Shown piece after piece: positions 52,105 to 61,127 of a DNA stretch of 64,000 nt. Origin of the DNA: Lachnospiraceae bacterium. Its GTDB lineage: Bacteria; Bacillota; Clostridia; Lachnospirales; Lachnospiraceae. Every line of letters begins with the position of its first letter. Within the stretch, counting starts at the first letter, position 1. The notes under the pieces were generated by a model. It was not told where the DNA came from and made no database searches. It worked only from the letters and a program-made list of their open reading frames with translations. The stretch is from the NCBI GenBank assembly GCA_022792535.1, contig JAAWBG010000049.1, positions 1-64,000 on the forward strand, read 5' to 3'. The position numbers and the translations under genes are program-made.

Positions 52105-52776
52105 TTACCACCAGCGGCGGCATCGTTTATGGCGGCATCTTCTCTGATACATCTCGTTAAACAATAACACTTCGATCAAGTTCTGTAATCCCTGGTTCCC
52201 ATGAGGGGGTCTTCCTGGTCCCCAGCCTGGTGGCGGCGGTCCTGGCGGCCTTCCTGGTCCCCAGCCTGGTGGCGGCGGTCCTGGCGGCCTTCTCTGCTCT
52301 ATCATTTTTCCTTCCAGGGGAATTTCTTCTGCCTGCATATCATCTTTTCCACAGGAACCTGTTCTGCAAGGATCTGCTCCATAAACATCCTTTTCGTACT
52401 GTTTTTCCTCATAAAAGTCCCCTTCATACTGTTCCGCTTCATAGGGACTGGCCTCAAATCCCTGTATGCTCATCTGACTTACCTGGCCTCCGACAGCGCC
52501 ATCATAAATCCGATTTACAATCTGTCTAAGCATCAATTTATCAGGGTATTCGTCAAACATCAGGCTTCCTTCATATTCCATTTTATCACATTCATCTTCT
52601 ACCAGCGCTTGAATGGATTTCACCTCTTTGGGATACAGATCTTTTAATTTCTGCATGTCTCTCTCGTATTCCATCTCTTCCAGAAATACATTCTGCATGG
52701 GATATGCCATGTAAAAGGGCATTTTTGACATATTCTGGTCTGGCATTCTGTAAAACATTTCCTGTTTATAATCCAC
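52105..52776 (-). CDS. Proline/glycine-rich protein, coat-like
   Basis: A 223-residue protein, probably starting at GTG (52776) after GGGAG. The N-terminal region is rich in Met and Tyr (MPFYMAYPMQNVFLEEMEYE) and the centre is acidic. A tandem RPPGPPPPGWGPG motif repeats twice (39-bp DNA repeat near 52210-52290). The C-terminal end is basic with Cys (NLIEVLLFNEMYQRRCRHKRC). Composition resembles spore-coat or surface-structure proteins of Clostridia, but no known domain is assigned. The upstream GCATATAGTATA could be a mother-cell sigma -10, weakly supported. Confidence 0.75.
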   Translation of the reverse strand: MDYKQEMFYRMPDQNMSKMPFYMAYPMQNVFLEEMEYERDMQKLKDLYPKEVKSIQALVEDECDKMEYEGSLMFDEYPDKLMLRQIVNRIYDGAVGGQVSQMSIQGFEASPYEAEQYEGDFYEEKQYEKDVYGADPCRTGSCGKDDMQAEEIPLEGKMIEQRRPPGPPPPGWGPGRPPGPPPPGWGPGRPPHGNQGLQNLIEVLLFNEMYQRRCRHKRCRRWW

Positions 52777-52867
52777 TGCTTTACTCCCATTTCCTCTATC
52801 CCTATACTATATGCCCTGTTCCCGGTTCTGCTACACATGATTTGTGATCTTCCTCTTTCAAATCCCC

Positions 52868-54178
52868 TTACACATAGGATTCCACTGTCAACAAAAACAA
52901 AGCTGCCGCCAATTCATAAGGCTGAAAGGTCAAAAGACCCAGCTGTTCTGTCAGATCAATCTTTCCTTCTTTATACCCATAATAAATACAGCCCGTAATA
53001 TAATCGCTGTCTGCCCGCAGTTTTAACTCCGCCAGTTTCGGCACAATTTCCCTGCTCTTCTTTCCATCAAATACAGAGATGTCCGGGTAATCTTCCAATT
53101 TCTTTAACTTTCTCAAAAGCTTTTGGGCAAATTCTCCTAAATGCCAGGTAGGTTCCTCTGATATCTGAAAAATCTCTCCGCAGATCTCGGCGCCGCCAAT
53201 AAAATAGTCTTCTTTTGTATACAAATTTCCCGATTTCTCAATATGCTCTTCAATGTTGCCGCAGAGACGTTTGCCGTCTCCCGGTTTCACGAACCGGTTG
53301 AAAGTTCCTTCCGTCAGATAAGACTCTGTTCTTGCCACTCTGGTGACAAATTCCTGGACTGCCGTCTCATAATCTGCCAGATCTTCCACATAGAACCGGT
53401 AACTCTTCCCTGTGATACATCCAAAAACTTTCATGGCGTCCCAATAACCTAATTCTATATTGTCATCTAAAATCTGCCGTTCAAAGTTCATCATCGTTCC
53501 CAGAGACCGACTGGGGGTAATATAAGTGACATAGGGCTTATTTATATAATTGGGATGGCTGGGAGAGGCGTGCAAATCCACTGCAATCACTTCATCCGCT
53601 CCCATTTTCAATGCAAGATCAATGGGAAGATTATCGTAATAACATCCGTCCAGATAAGTATCTCCGTCAATTTTCTGCATGGGAAAAATGGGAAAGATAG
53701 AGGAAGAGGCCATAATAAAATCTTTCAATTTTCCCTGGGGAATCTCCTCTTTCGTCAGTTCCAATCCCTTCATAGAAGACAGTTGAACTGTCACCAGGCC
53801 ATAATCTATATGAGAAGCCCGCACTTTCTCCTCATCTATCATCCGATCAATAAATGTAAGAAAAGGTGAGATATCCGCTCCTTTATTTTTCACATACTTT
53901 TTCAGGAAAGGACGGATCGCTTCCCTCTGATTATACATTCCTTCTATGGTGGTGGTAAGATTCAGCCCTTCTAACATCACATCTTCCAACCGTATGGTTC
54001 TCCAAAGTTCACATGCCAGCTCATAATCCTCTGAAACCATCAAAGCACCGTTGATGGAACCAATGGAAGTTCCTGTCACAATATGATATTCAATCTCCAG
54101 TTCCCGCAAAGCCTTCCACACACCCAGCTCATAGGCGCCTTTTGTTCCGCCTCCGCAAAGTGCAATCCCTCTTCTCAT
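52868..54178 (-). CDS. Patatin-like phospholipase, long form
   Basis: A 436-residue protein. The oxyanion loop is ALCGGGTKGAYELGVW, the nucleophile elbow GTSIGSINGA, and the catalytic Asp lies in YLDGCYYDNLP. Patatin domain 1-240, followed by a C-terminal extension of about 190 residues of unknown role. No signal peptide. GGAGGGACC precedes the ATG. Not close in sequence to the shorter patatin at 24020-24865. Confidence 0.93.
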   Translation of the reverse strand: MRRGIALCGGGTKGAYELGVWKALRELEIEYHIVTGTSIGSINGALMVSEDYELACELWRTIRLEDVMLEGLNLTTTIEGMYNQREAIRPFLKKYVKNKGADISPFLTFIDRMIDEEKVRASHIDYGLVTVQLSSMKGLELTKEEIPQGKLKDFIMASSSIFPIFPMQKIDGDTYLDGCYYDNLPIDLALKMGADEVIAVDLHASPSHPNYINKPYVTYITPSRSLGTMMNFERQILDDNIELGYWDAMKVFGCITGKSYRFYVEDLADYETAVQEFVTRVARTESYLTEGTFNRFVKPGDGKRLCGNIEEHIEKSGNLYTKEDYFIGGAEICGEIFQISEEPTWHLGEFAQKLLRKLKKLEDYPDISVFDGKKSREIVPKLAELKLRADSDYITGCIYYGYKEGKIDLTEQLGLLTFQPYELAAALFLLTVESYV

Positions 54179-54311
54179 AACTGGTCCCTCCTTCCAGTAA
54201 AATTAAGTTCAGTATAACATATTTGACGTGGATTTACTACTTTGCTATACTTACATACAGAAATCAATGTTACATATACAAAAGGAAGCACTGTCACATT
54301 TATTATCTAAA

Positions 54312-54436
54312 AGGATTAGGGTGTCAAAAGCGCCTTTGGCGCTGCATTCATACCATATATTGCTATTGCAAGCTTGCTTGCACATCAATATATGGTATAG
54401 AGTGGGTGCGTCGCACCCTTTTGACACCCTAATCCT
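54312..54436. mobile_element. MITE with GGATTAGGGTGTC ends, complete copy
   Basis: About 125 bp with 19-bp inverted ends: AGGATTAGGGTGTCAAAAG (54312-54330) and CTTTTGACACCCTAATCCT (54418-54436). Each arm carries a small hairpin (AGCGCCTTTGGCGCT; GGGTGCGTCGCACCC), and the centre pairs as ATACCATATATTG / CAATATATGGTAT. A solo end is at 8611-8638. No coding sequence. The right end lies 15 bp before the cbiK start codon and borders its AAAAGGAAA ribosome site. Confidence 0.88.
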
Positions 54437-54451
54437 AAAAGGAAACATTTT

Positions 54452-55255
54452 ATGGATCATCACACAACAGCTATTCTTCTGGTCAGTTTTGGCACCAGCT
54501 ATCTGGACAGTAAAGAAAAAACCATTGACAAAATTATGGGAAAAATCTCAGAGGCTTTTCCCAACTGCAGACTCTATCAGGCCTGGACCAGCAAAATGCT
54601 TCTTAAGATTCTAAAGGAACGATATCATCTTGCAATCCCCTCTGTTGAGGAAGCTATGGCTGAGATAATATCTGATGGTATTAAAACTCTGATCGTACAG
54701 CCCACTCATTTTATTCATGGAGTGGAAAATGATACCATGATAAATACCATTCAAAAACATGTGCCTGATACTATGAATGTCTTTTTCGGGTCCCCTCTTC
54801 TCTGCAGTCCCAGAGACCAAAAAAAGGCTCTACAGACAATCCTTTCGGACTTTTCCCATCTTTCCCAAAAGGAAGCTCTTGTTTTGATGGGGCATGGAAC
54901 CACACATTATGACAATTTTATTTATGCAGCGCTGAACGATATGTTAAAGGAGATGGGCTATGCAAATTTCTTTTTGGGAACTATGGAAGCCTACCCTGAT
55001 CTCTCTGTTTTGCTGCAGAAAATGCAGAACAAAGGCATTCAAAAAGTCCACCTGGCTCCTTTCATGTTAGTTGCTGGAAAACATGCCCATCAAGATATGG
55101 CGGGGACATCCCAGCGTTCCTGGAAATCCCTGTTTGAAAAAGCTGGATATGAAGTGATATGTCATTTCAAAGGATTAGGAGAATACGACAGCATCCAGGA
55201 ACTTTACCTGGAACATTTGAGAGCGGCTTTCGACCAGGCATACAAAGATATTTGA
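54452..55255 (+). CDS. cbiK: Sirohydrochlorin cobaltochelatase CbiK
   Basis: A 267-residue anaerobic-pathway chelatase that inserts Co2+ into sirohydrochlorin during cobalamin synthesis (EC 4.99.1.3). The start is ILLVSFGTSYLDSKEKTIDK. Metal-site His residues are seen in LMGHGTTHYDNF and AGKHAHQDMAG. No other cobalamin genes are nearby. The promoter is not visible between the MITE and the ATG. Confidence 0.93.
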   Translation: MDHHTTAILLVSFGTSYLDSKEKTIDKIMGKISEAFPNCRLYQAWTSKMLLKILKERYHLAIPSVEEAMAEIISDGIKTLIVQPTHFIHGVENDTMINTIQKHVPDTMNVFFGSPLLCSPRDQKKALQTILSDFSHLSQKEALVLMGHGTTHYDNFIYAALNDMLKEMGYANFFLGTMEAYPDLSVLLQKMQNKGIQKVHLAPFMLVAGKHAHQDMAGTSQRSWKSLFEKAGYEVICHFKGLGEYDSIQELYLEHLRAAFDQAYKDI

Positions 55256-55288
55256 AAAGACCCCGGATTTTTCTTCTCCGGGGTCTTA
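55256..55288. terminator. Bidirectional terminator between cbiK and glgB
   Basis: AAGACCCCGGA (55257-55267) and TCCGGGGTCTT (55277-55287) form an 11-bp perfect stem; the loop is TTTTTCTTC. It separates convergent cbiK and glgB. Confidence 0.85.
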
Positions 55289-55298
55289 CGATTCTATT

Positions 55299-57200
55299 TT
55301 AATATACAAAAACTGCTACTCCATAAGCTGGCAGCGGATATGCAAAGGAGAATGGACGATTATCGCATTCTTTTTTCTCTGCTTTGTATGTGAGAAGGCG
55401 TTTCTCACCTTTTCCGCCATATTTTTCCTCATCGCTGTTAAAGATCAGCTTATATTGTTTTTTGAGAGGCACCCCTACCCGGTAATCTTCCCATTCCATA
55501 GGGGTAAAGTTACAGATAAACAGCAGGTTGTTTTTGCCATTTCTGCTCTTTCTTACAAAGCTGAACACACTTCTGTAGCCGTCGTCCGGGTTGATCCATT
55601 CAAAATTATCCCATCGGCTGTCAGCCTCATACATAGCCGGATACTTTTTATAGATGTGAAGCAGGTCCTTCATGTAAGTCTGAAGCTGAAGATGTTCTGG
55701 CTCCTCCAATAAAAACCAATCTAATTCTCTTTCTTCACTCCACTCCCGAAGCTGCCCAAACTCCTGTCCCATAAACAACAGTTTCTTTCCAGGATGTCCC
55801 ATCATAAATCCATAACCAGCTTTCAGATTTTCAAATTTTTCCTGTCCTTCTCCCGGCATTTTATTGAGCATGGAACATTTCAAATGCACTACCTCATCAT
55901 GAGATAAGACTAAGATATATTCTTCACTGCCATTATAACTCATGGCAAAAGTCATCTTGTTGTGATTGTCTTTCCTAAAATAGGGATCCAGTTTCATGTA
56001 ATCCAAAAAGTCATGCATCCAGCCCATATTCCATTTATAACTGAAATTCAGCCCGTCATCTTCCACTTTGCCTGTCACTTTCGGCCATGCTGTGGACTCC
56101 TCTGCGATCATGACTGTTCCCGGATTCCTGCCCAGGATCAATGTATTGATATGTTTAAAAAATTCAATCGCTTCTAGATTCTTATTGCCGCCATATTTGT
56201 TGGCAACCCACTGGCCATCCTGTTTCCCGTAATCCAGATACAGCATAGAAGCCACTGCATCCACCCGAAGTCCGTCTACATGATAATGTTCAATCCACAT
56301 CAATGCGCTGCCGATTAAGAAGTTTTTCACTTCATTTTTTCCATAATCAAAAATTTTCGTTCCCCAATCTGGATGTTCTCCCTTTTTAGGATCTGCATAT
56401 TCATAGAGACAGGTTCCGTCAAATTCAGCCAGTCCATGAGCGTCCCTTGGAAAATGAGCTGGAACCCAGTCTAAGATCACGCCGATTCCATGCTTATGCA
56501 TGTAATCTACCAGATAGGCAAAGTCCGCCGGAGTTCCATATCTGGAAGTAGGCGCATAATAACCTGTTACCTGATAACCCCAGGAACCATCAAAGGGATA
56601 TTCCGAAATACCCATCAATTCTACGTGAGTATAACCCATCTCCTTTACGTACTCTGTCAGTTTTACCGCCAATTCCCGATAAGTATAAAATCCCTCATCT
56701 TCTCTGCCTGGATGACGCATCCAGGAGCCAGGGTGCACTTCATAAATCGCCATGGGCTGTGTATGGACGTCTTTACACTCTTTACGCTTTTCCATCCATT
56801 TGCTGTCCGTCCATTTAAATTTTGTAATATCTGCTACTGCAGAAGCATTGCCAGGACGCAGCTCTGCATAATTTGCAAAGGGATCTGCCTTGTATAATTT
56901 TTCCCCATCTGGAGTTTCAATATAAAATTTATACAGATCGCCCTCTGACACCCCCGGTACAAAAAGCTCGTAGATTCCCATAGGCTCCAGCCTGGTCATC
57001 TCGTCTGCATCTTCCTTCCAATCATTAAAGGTTCCAATCACAGACACTTTTTCTGCATTAGGGGCCCACACTGCAAAATACACGCCCTTTTTTCCTTTTT
57101 CTGTTACTGGGTGCGCGCCTAATTTTTTATAAATGTCATAATGCGTTGCCTGTCCAAAATAGTACATATCTAAATCTGAAAAACGTTCCATAGCTTCCAC
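55299..57200 (-). CDS. glgB: 1,4-alpha-glucan branching enzyme GlgB
   Basis: A 633-residue GH13 enzyme making alpha-1,6 branches in glycogen (EC 2.4.1.18). The N-terminal CBM48 is seen in YFAVWAPNAEKVSVIGTFND. The catalytic barrel contains GVILDWVPAHFP, nucleophile Asp in GLRVDAVASMLY, acid/base Glu in MIAEESTAWP and LVLSHDEVVH. It is 23 bp downstream of the TPR/AAA gene and probably in one operon with it, away from glgCD. No glycogen synthase is in the window. Confidence 0.97.
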   Translation of the reverse strand: MEAMERFSDLDMYYFGQATHYDIYKKLGAHPVTEKGKKGVYFAVWAPNAEKVSVIGTFNDWKEDADEMTRLEPMGIYELFVPGVSEGDLYKFYIETPDGEKLYKADPFANYAELRPGNASAVADITKFKWTDSKWMEKRKECKDVHTQPMAIYEVHPGSWMRHPGREDEGFYTYRELAVKLTEYVKEMGYTHVELMGISEYPFDGSWGYQVTGYYAPTSRYGTPADFAYLVDYMHKHGIGVILDWVPAHFPRDAHGLAEFDGTCLYEYADPKKGEHPDWGTKIFDYGKNEVKNFLIGSALMWIEHYHVDGLRVDAVASMLYLDYGKQDGQWVANKYGGNKNLEAIEFFKHINTLILGRNPGTVMIAEESTAWPKVTGKVEDDGLNFSYKWNMGWMHDFLDYMKLDPYFRKDNHNKMTFAMSYNGSEEYILVLSHDEVVHLKCSMLNKMPGEGQEKFENLKAGYGFMMGHPGKKLLFMGQEFGQLREWSEERELDWFLLEEPEHLQLQTYMKDLLHIYKKYPAMYEADSRWDNFEWINPDDGYRSVFSFVRKSRNGKNNLLFICNFTPMEWEDYRVGVPLKKQYKLIFNSDEEKYGGKGEKRLLTYKAEKKECDNRPFSFAYPLPAYGVAVFVY

Positions 57201-57223
57201 TCCTGTTTCTGATTTCTTAATTT

Positions 57224-60200
57224 TTACTCTTCAAAATCCTTCTCCCTTAAGTAGAGATACCCTTCCGGGCTGAATTTCTTCCCGCCAAATAATTTTTTTA
57301 ATCCACCTCTTTCCGCACTGCTGATGGCCATATCTACAATCTCTTTTACTTCCGTCAACGTGGTAGCCTCATCCAGTTTCTGTATATTGCTGATGCAATT
57401 ATAAAGGGCCAGGATTCCCATATCGTCAATCTCGCATTCCTGTTCCTCCGCGTATGCTTTGGCAAACTCCACCAGTTCGTCGCTGGTAAATACTGGTATT
57501 TTGATCCGTTCCGTAAATTTTTTGGCAAAATTTGGATCCCGGCTTAAAACTTTATCAATTCCTTTTCTGGTATCTTCCATAATAAACAGAAGTCCATCTG
57601 TATCCTGTTCCATCAGCAGAGATAATCTTGTGGCAGTTTCCTGAGATATCTCTCCTGCATGTTCAATAATCAGATATCCCCCTGCCACTGCCTTCAACAA
57701 TTGGCTTAAATCTTTTTGATTCAAAGATTCTCCTGTGATCTTTCCAACTTTTCCAGAAGGATGTCTCCCGCTTCTTTTGATTGCCTTGATCAAATCGGTA
57801 GCTAGTACGGTCTTACCGCTGCCTCTTCCTCCTGTAATCAAAATATTTCCACTGACGGATCGGTTACTCTCGCCTTTTCTGTGCAGCGCTCCCTCTAAGA
57901 CTTGGCAAAGCTGCTGTTCCATTCCTGTCACCGGTACAAAATAAGAGAATATTTCCTTCTGTTCTTCATTTAATTTTGTAATCGGCTCTTCCTCCGGGTC
58001 CATTGTAATCTCCGGTATTATCTCCTGCTCTGGTTCTGCTTCCCCTCCCATTCCAGTTCTCTCAGCAGCCGAAGACTCCTTTTGGTTGGAAATATTGTTT
58101 TTTTCTTCCCTGGAAGCCCTTGCCGCCCGAAACACAGATTCTAAATAGCGCTCAGCATCTTTTCGTTCTTCCTCTTCTTCCTGCATTGCCTCCTGTTCTA
58201 GCAGTTCCTCCAAAGGCGTCTCTATTTCCTGTCCCTCTATTCCAAAATTTTCCTCTGACACATCTTCTTCCTCCATCTCTGTTCCTGGGTCATTTCCCCA
58301 GTCCTGCTCCCCGGAATACTCTGCTTCTAATTCTTCTTTGGAATATTCTGTTTCCGCTTCTTCGTAGTACCCTGTCTCTAATTCTTCTTCCGCATACTCT
58401 GCTTCTTCGTAGTACTCTGTTTCCACTTCTTCGTAATACTCTGTTTCTGCTTTTTCAGAGTATTCTGTTTCCACTTCTTCGTAATACTCTGTCTCCGCTT
58501 CTTCTTCAGAGTACTCTGTTTTCACTTTTTCTTCGTAATACCCTGTCTCTGCTTCTTCAGAGTACTCTGTTTCCGCTTCTTCGGAATATTCTGCTCCTAA
58601 TTCTTCTGCTGTATTCTCTCCGAGATCATCTGTGTCTTTGGAATTCTCATTGTCTATGGTCTCTTCCAGCGCAGCCCCCTCTGGATCGTTCTGCCAATCC
58701 TGCTGCTGTTCCTGGAAATATTCTATTGCTTCTGGATTATTTTCCAAAATCATCCTTTGTTCTTCATGAACATCTATATCCGGCGCCTCTTCCATAGGAT
58801 CTTCTGGCAAATTCTCCTGGGACGGAACCATTTCCTGGAAATCTTCCCTGGGATAGCCCTCCCAATCCCGGCTGGCCGCCAAATATTCCTCCTCCGATAT
58901 TTCTTCTTCCAAATATTCCCCCTTCTCTGTATTTCCTTCAGAAAGATAATTATCCCTCAGATCCTCTCCTTGAAGATAACGTTCCGCCAGCAATTCCTGG
59001 GGAGACACCCCTGCGTCCAGCTTAGGAATAATCTCATTCAATCGTTCCATCAGCTCTTCTGCTTCCTGCAGCGCCCGTGCCTTCGCCGATTCTAACTTCC
59101 TCTGCTGGGCAACTGCCATTGCCGCCTCGGCAGCACGCCTTGTCTTCTCCCATTCCTCCAAAACATCTTCTATTCTGATCTGGCCGTTTACCTGAGGCTC
59201 CCGCCAGCCTCCCCCTGGCACGGAAAGGCGGATCTGTCCATCCCAGTCCTCTGCCAGCATTTCCCGAAAACTCGTCTCTAAAGAATCGTCAATCTCCTCG
59301 TCGGTCTCGATATGCCCATACCGGTCTTCTTCCTCAATCTCCTCTTCCTCCTGAGGCACCTGCAGATAGGGAATCTCCTCTACCATCTTTTTTATATGAT
59401 CCATCGTATCAGAAACTGTTTCCCTGGTATCTGCCTCCATAATCTGCTGCATATTTTTGGCCAATTCTTCCTGCAGATTCATGGTGTTAAACCGTCCCGG
59501 ATTGGCGGCCAGATCCGGTATCTGTATCGTCTCCCGGATAATCTCGCCAGATTCCAGATTATCTGTAGGATGCACTTCCACTACACCCTTCTTCTGCGTC
59601 TTAAATTGACGATACTTTTCCTCCTGGTATTTGTTTAAAGGCTGATAGAGCATTTTCAGCTCTAGGGCCTTCTCCACATATTTTCCATCTCCAAACCAGA
59701 GAACTAACTCATCGCACACTTCCACACATCGTTCACTGTTTCCTGAACGATGATACAGATAGGCCAGCTCAAACGCCCATTCCTCTATGTATTCCCGCTC
59801 CTTAAATTCTTCTAATATCTTAATCTGGTCTTCTAAAGAAGCTCCTTCTATCTTTGCAATCTGATAGCGAAGTACATATTTCAGGTTATCATAAGGTGCC
59901 ACTTCCAGAAATTCCTCATAATATTCCTTCGCCTCTTCTAAATTCCCCATTTTCAGTGCAACTAATGTCAGCCGATAGATAATATTCCGCCCAACAGTAG
60001 CCCGGTCATATGCCATCAGCAAGATCTCACGGCTGTTCTCATACTGTTTATCCCGGTCATATATCTCTCCTACCATGCAAAGGGTTGCGGCGCTCTTTAC
60101 CTTTCTCCAGTTGATTGTATCTGCAATCTCTGCGGCAGTCTTATAATCCTTCTCCTGCACCAGATTTTTCAATTGTTCCAGCTTAAGTTTATATTCGTAT

Positions 60201-60280
60201 TTATCCAACCGTTTCACCTCGGAATTAATGTTAAAGGTACAAAGCTCCCAATTATCAGCCTGTCTTTCATAGTCTACCAT
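57224..60280 (-). CDS. TPR - acidic repeat - AAA ATPase fusion protein
   Basis: A 1018-residue protein. TPR-like helices fill the N-terminus (about 30-220: YKTAAEIADTINWRKVKSAA, LVALKMGNLEEAKEYYEEFL). A linker rich in Glu follows, then a low-complexity acidic region (about 470-690) with repeated ETEYSEEAETEYYEEV-like units. The C-terminal AAA-type ATPase has Walker A GGRGSGKT (817-824) and a Walker B-like GGYLIIEHAG, similar to CbxX-type modules. GGGGG lies 4-8 nt before the ATG. It is encoded just before glgB. Function is unknown; a scaffold or regulator role is only inference. Confidence 0.85.
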   Translation of the reverse strand: MVDYERQADNWELCTFNINSEVKRLDKYEYKLKLEQLKNLVQEKDYKTAAEIADTINWRKVKSAATLCMVGEIYDRDKQYENSREILLMAYDRATVGRNIIYRLTLVALKMGNLEEAKEYYEEFLEVAPYDNLKYVLRYQIAKIEGASLEDQIKILEEFKEREYIEEWAFELAYLYHRSGNSERCVEVCDELVLWFGDGKYVEKALELKMLYQPLNKYQEEKYRQFKTQKKGVVEVHPTDNLESGEIIRETIQIPDLAANPGRFNTMNLQEELAKNMQQIMEADTRETVSDTMDHIKKMVEEIPYLQVPQEEEEIEEEDRYGHIETDEEIDDSLETSFREMLAEDWDGQIRLSVPGGGWREPQVNGQIRIEDVLEEWEKTRRAAEAAMAVAQQRKLESAKARALQEAEELMERLNEIIPKLDAGVSPQELLAERYLQGEDLRDNYLSEGNTEKGEYLEEEISEEEYLAASRDWEGYPREDFQEMVPSQENLPEDPMEEAPDIDVHEEQRMILENNPEAIEYFQEQQQDWQNDPEGAALEETIDNENSKDTDDLGENTAEELGAEYSEEAETEYSEEAETGYYEEKVKTEYSEEEAETEYYEEVETEYSEKAETEYYEEVETEYYEEAEYAEEELETGYYEEAETEYSKEELEAEYSGEQDWGNDPGTEMEEEDVSEENFGIEGQEIETPLEELLEQEAMQEEEEERKDAERYLESVFRAARASREEKNNISNQKESSAAERTGMGGEAEPEQEIIPEITMDPEEEPITKLNEEQKEIFSYFVPVTGMEQQLCQVLEGALHRKGESNRSVSGNILITGGRGSGKTVLATDLIKAIKRSGRHPSGKVGKITGESLNQKDLSQLLKAVAGGYLIIEHAGEISQETATRLSLLMEQDTDGLLFIMEDTRKGIDKVLSRDPNFAKKFTERIKIPVFTSDELVEFAKAYAEEQECEIDDMGILALYNCISNIQKLDEATTLTEVKEIVDMAISSAERGGLKKLFGGKKFSPEGYLYLREKDFEE

Positions 60281-60328
60281 ATTTCCCCCATAAATGTCAA
60301 AATATATGATCCTCTCATTATCTTTTTC

Positions 60329-60357
60329 TTGCCTTTTATTTTATTTCCATTTATAAT
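60329..60357 (+). promoter_or_regulatory. Promoter of the lipoprotein gene
   Basis: TTGCCT (60329-60334), 17-bp spacer, perfect TATAAT (60352-60357), 63 bp before the ATG at 60421. Confidence 0.7.
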
Positions 60358-60420
60358 TAGAAAAAACATTTGTGTGTCTTTCACAAAGCGCTCTTGATAC
60401 CATAAAAGAAAGGATTTTCC

Positions 60421-61059
60421 ATGAAAAGATTTTTTTCCATTTTATTATGTCTCTGCCTTTGCACCGTCTTTCTTCCAGGCTGCAACGGACCGAAAAAAAA
60501 TGCTGCTGATTCTATCAAAGCTATCTATGATCTCTATATTTTAGACGACACTGCTGGAATCACATCTTTAGGAATGACGGAAGAAGACATCAACGCCGCG
60601 CGTCAGACTTATGATAATTCCCTCAAAGAAAATATCCGTTCCAATTTTGCAAAAAGCGGACAGGAAATAGAAGAAGAAACCTTAGATGAACTCTGTCAGG
60701 CCCGCAAAGCCGCACTTTCTAAGATGAAAGCCTCTGCTGAAATCGTCTCGGAATCCGAAGGAAAAGCAACGGTTGTAATCCACACCACATATTTTGACGA
60801 AGCTGATTTAGATGCAGACGCCTTTTTTTCCGCCAAGGAAACCGCACAGCAGCAGAATTTTTCCATTGCAGAAGAACAACAGTCATTTCTGATGGACACT
60901 TATACCCAGAACTTGATCAATGCCTATCAAAACGTCACCCCCTCTGAGAAGACCACCGACATTTCTGTGGACTGTGTCATTCAGAATAACACATGGGTTC
61001 CCGCCAATATGTCTTCCTTTGGCTCTGAGCTGGCCCTTGCTGTTACTGGTCATCGCTGA
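60421..61059 (+). CDS. Lipoprotein, DUF5105-like
   Basis: A 212-residue lipoprotein: signal plus lipobox LPGC (Cys21). The mature domain (DSIKAIYDLYILDDTAGITS..., then VIHTTYFDEADLDADAFFSA) resembles small lipoproteins of the DUF5105/DUF4352-associated type in Firmicutes, predicted to sit at the outer face of the membrane. Function unknown. AAAGGA precedes the ATG. Confidence 0.8.
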   Translation: MKRFFSILLCLCLCTVFLPGCNGPKKNAADSIKAIYDLYILDDTAGITSLGMTEEDINAARQTYDNSLKENIRSNFAKSGQEIEEETLDELCQARKAALSKMKASAEIVSESEGKATVVIHTTYFDEADLDADAFFSAKETAQQQNFSIAEEQQSFLMDTYTQNLINAYQNVTPSEKTTDISVDCVIQNNTWVPANMSSFGSELALAVTGHR

Positions 61060-61127
61060 GATTAATTTTTATGCATAATTGTCATGAGATGGGAATAAGA
61101 TGTAAAAAGTTTTTTGGAGTGTAAAAA

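Noticed and set aside
54437-54451. Cobalamin riboswitch upstream of cbiK
   Set aside because: The space before the gene is filled by a MITE; no B12-box-like sequence is seen.
58120-58797. 225-codon plus-strand ORF with many Leu/Pro repeats
   Set aside because: It is the reverse of the acidic repeat tract of the TPR/AAA gene.
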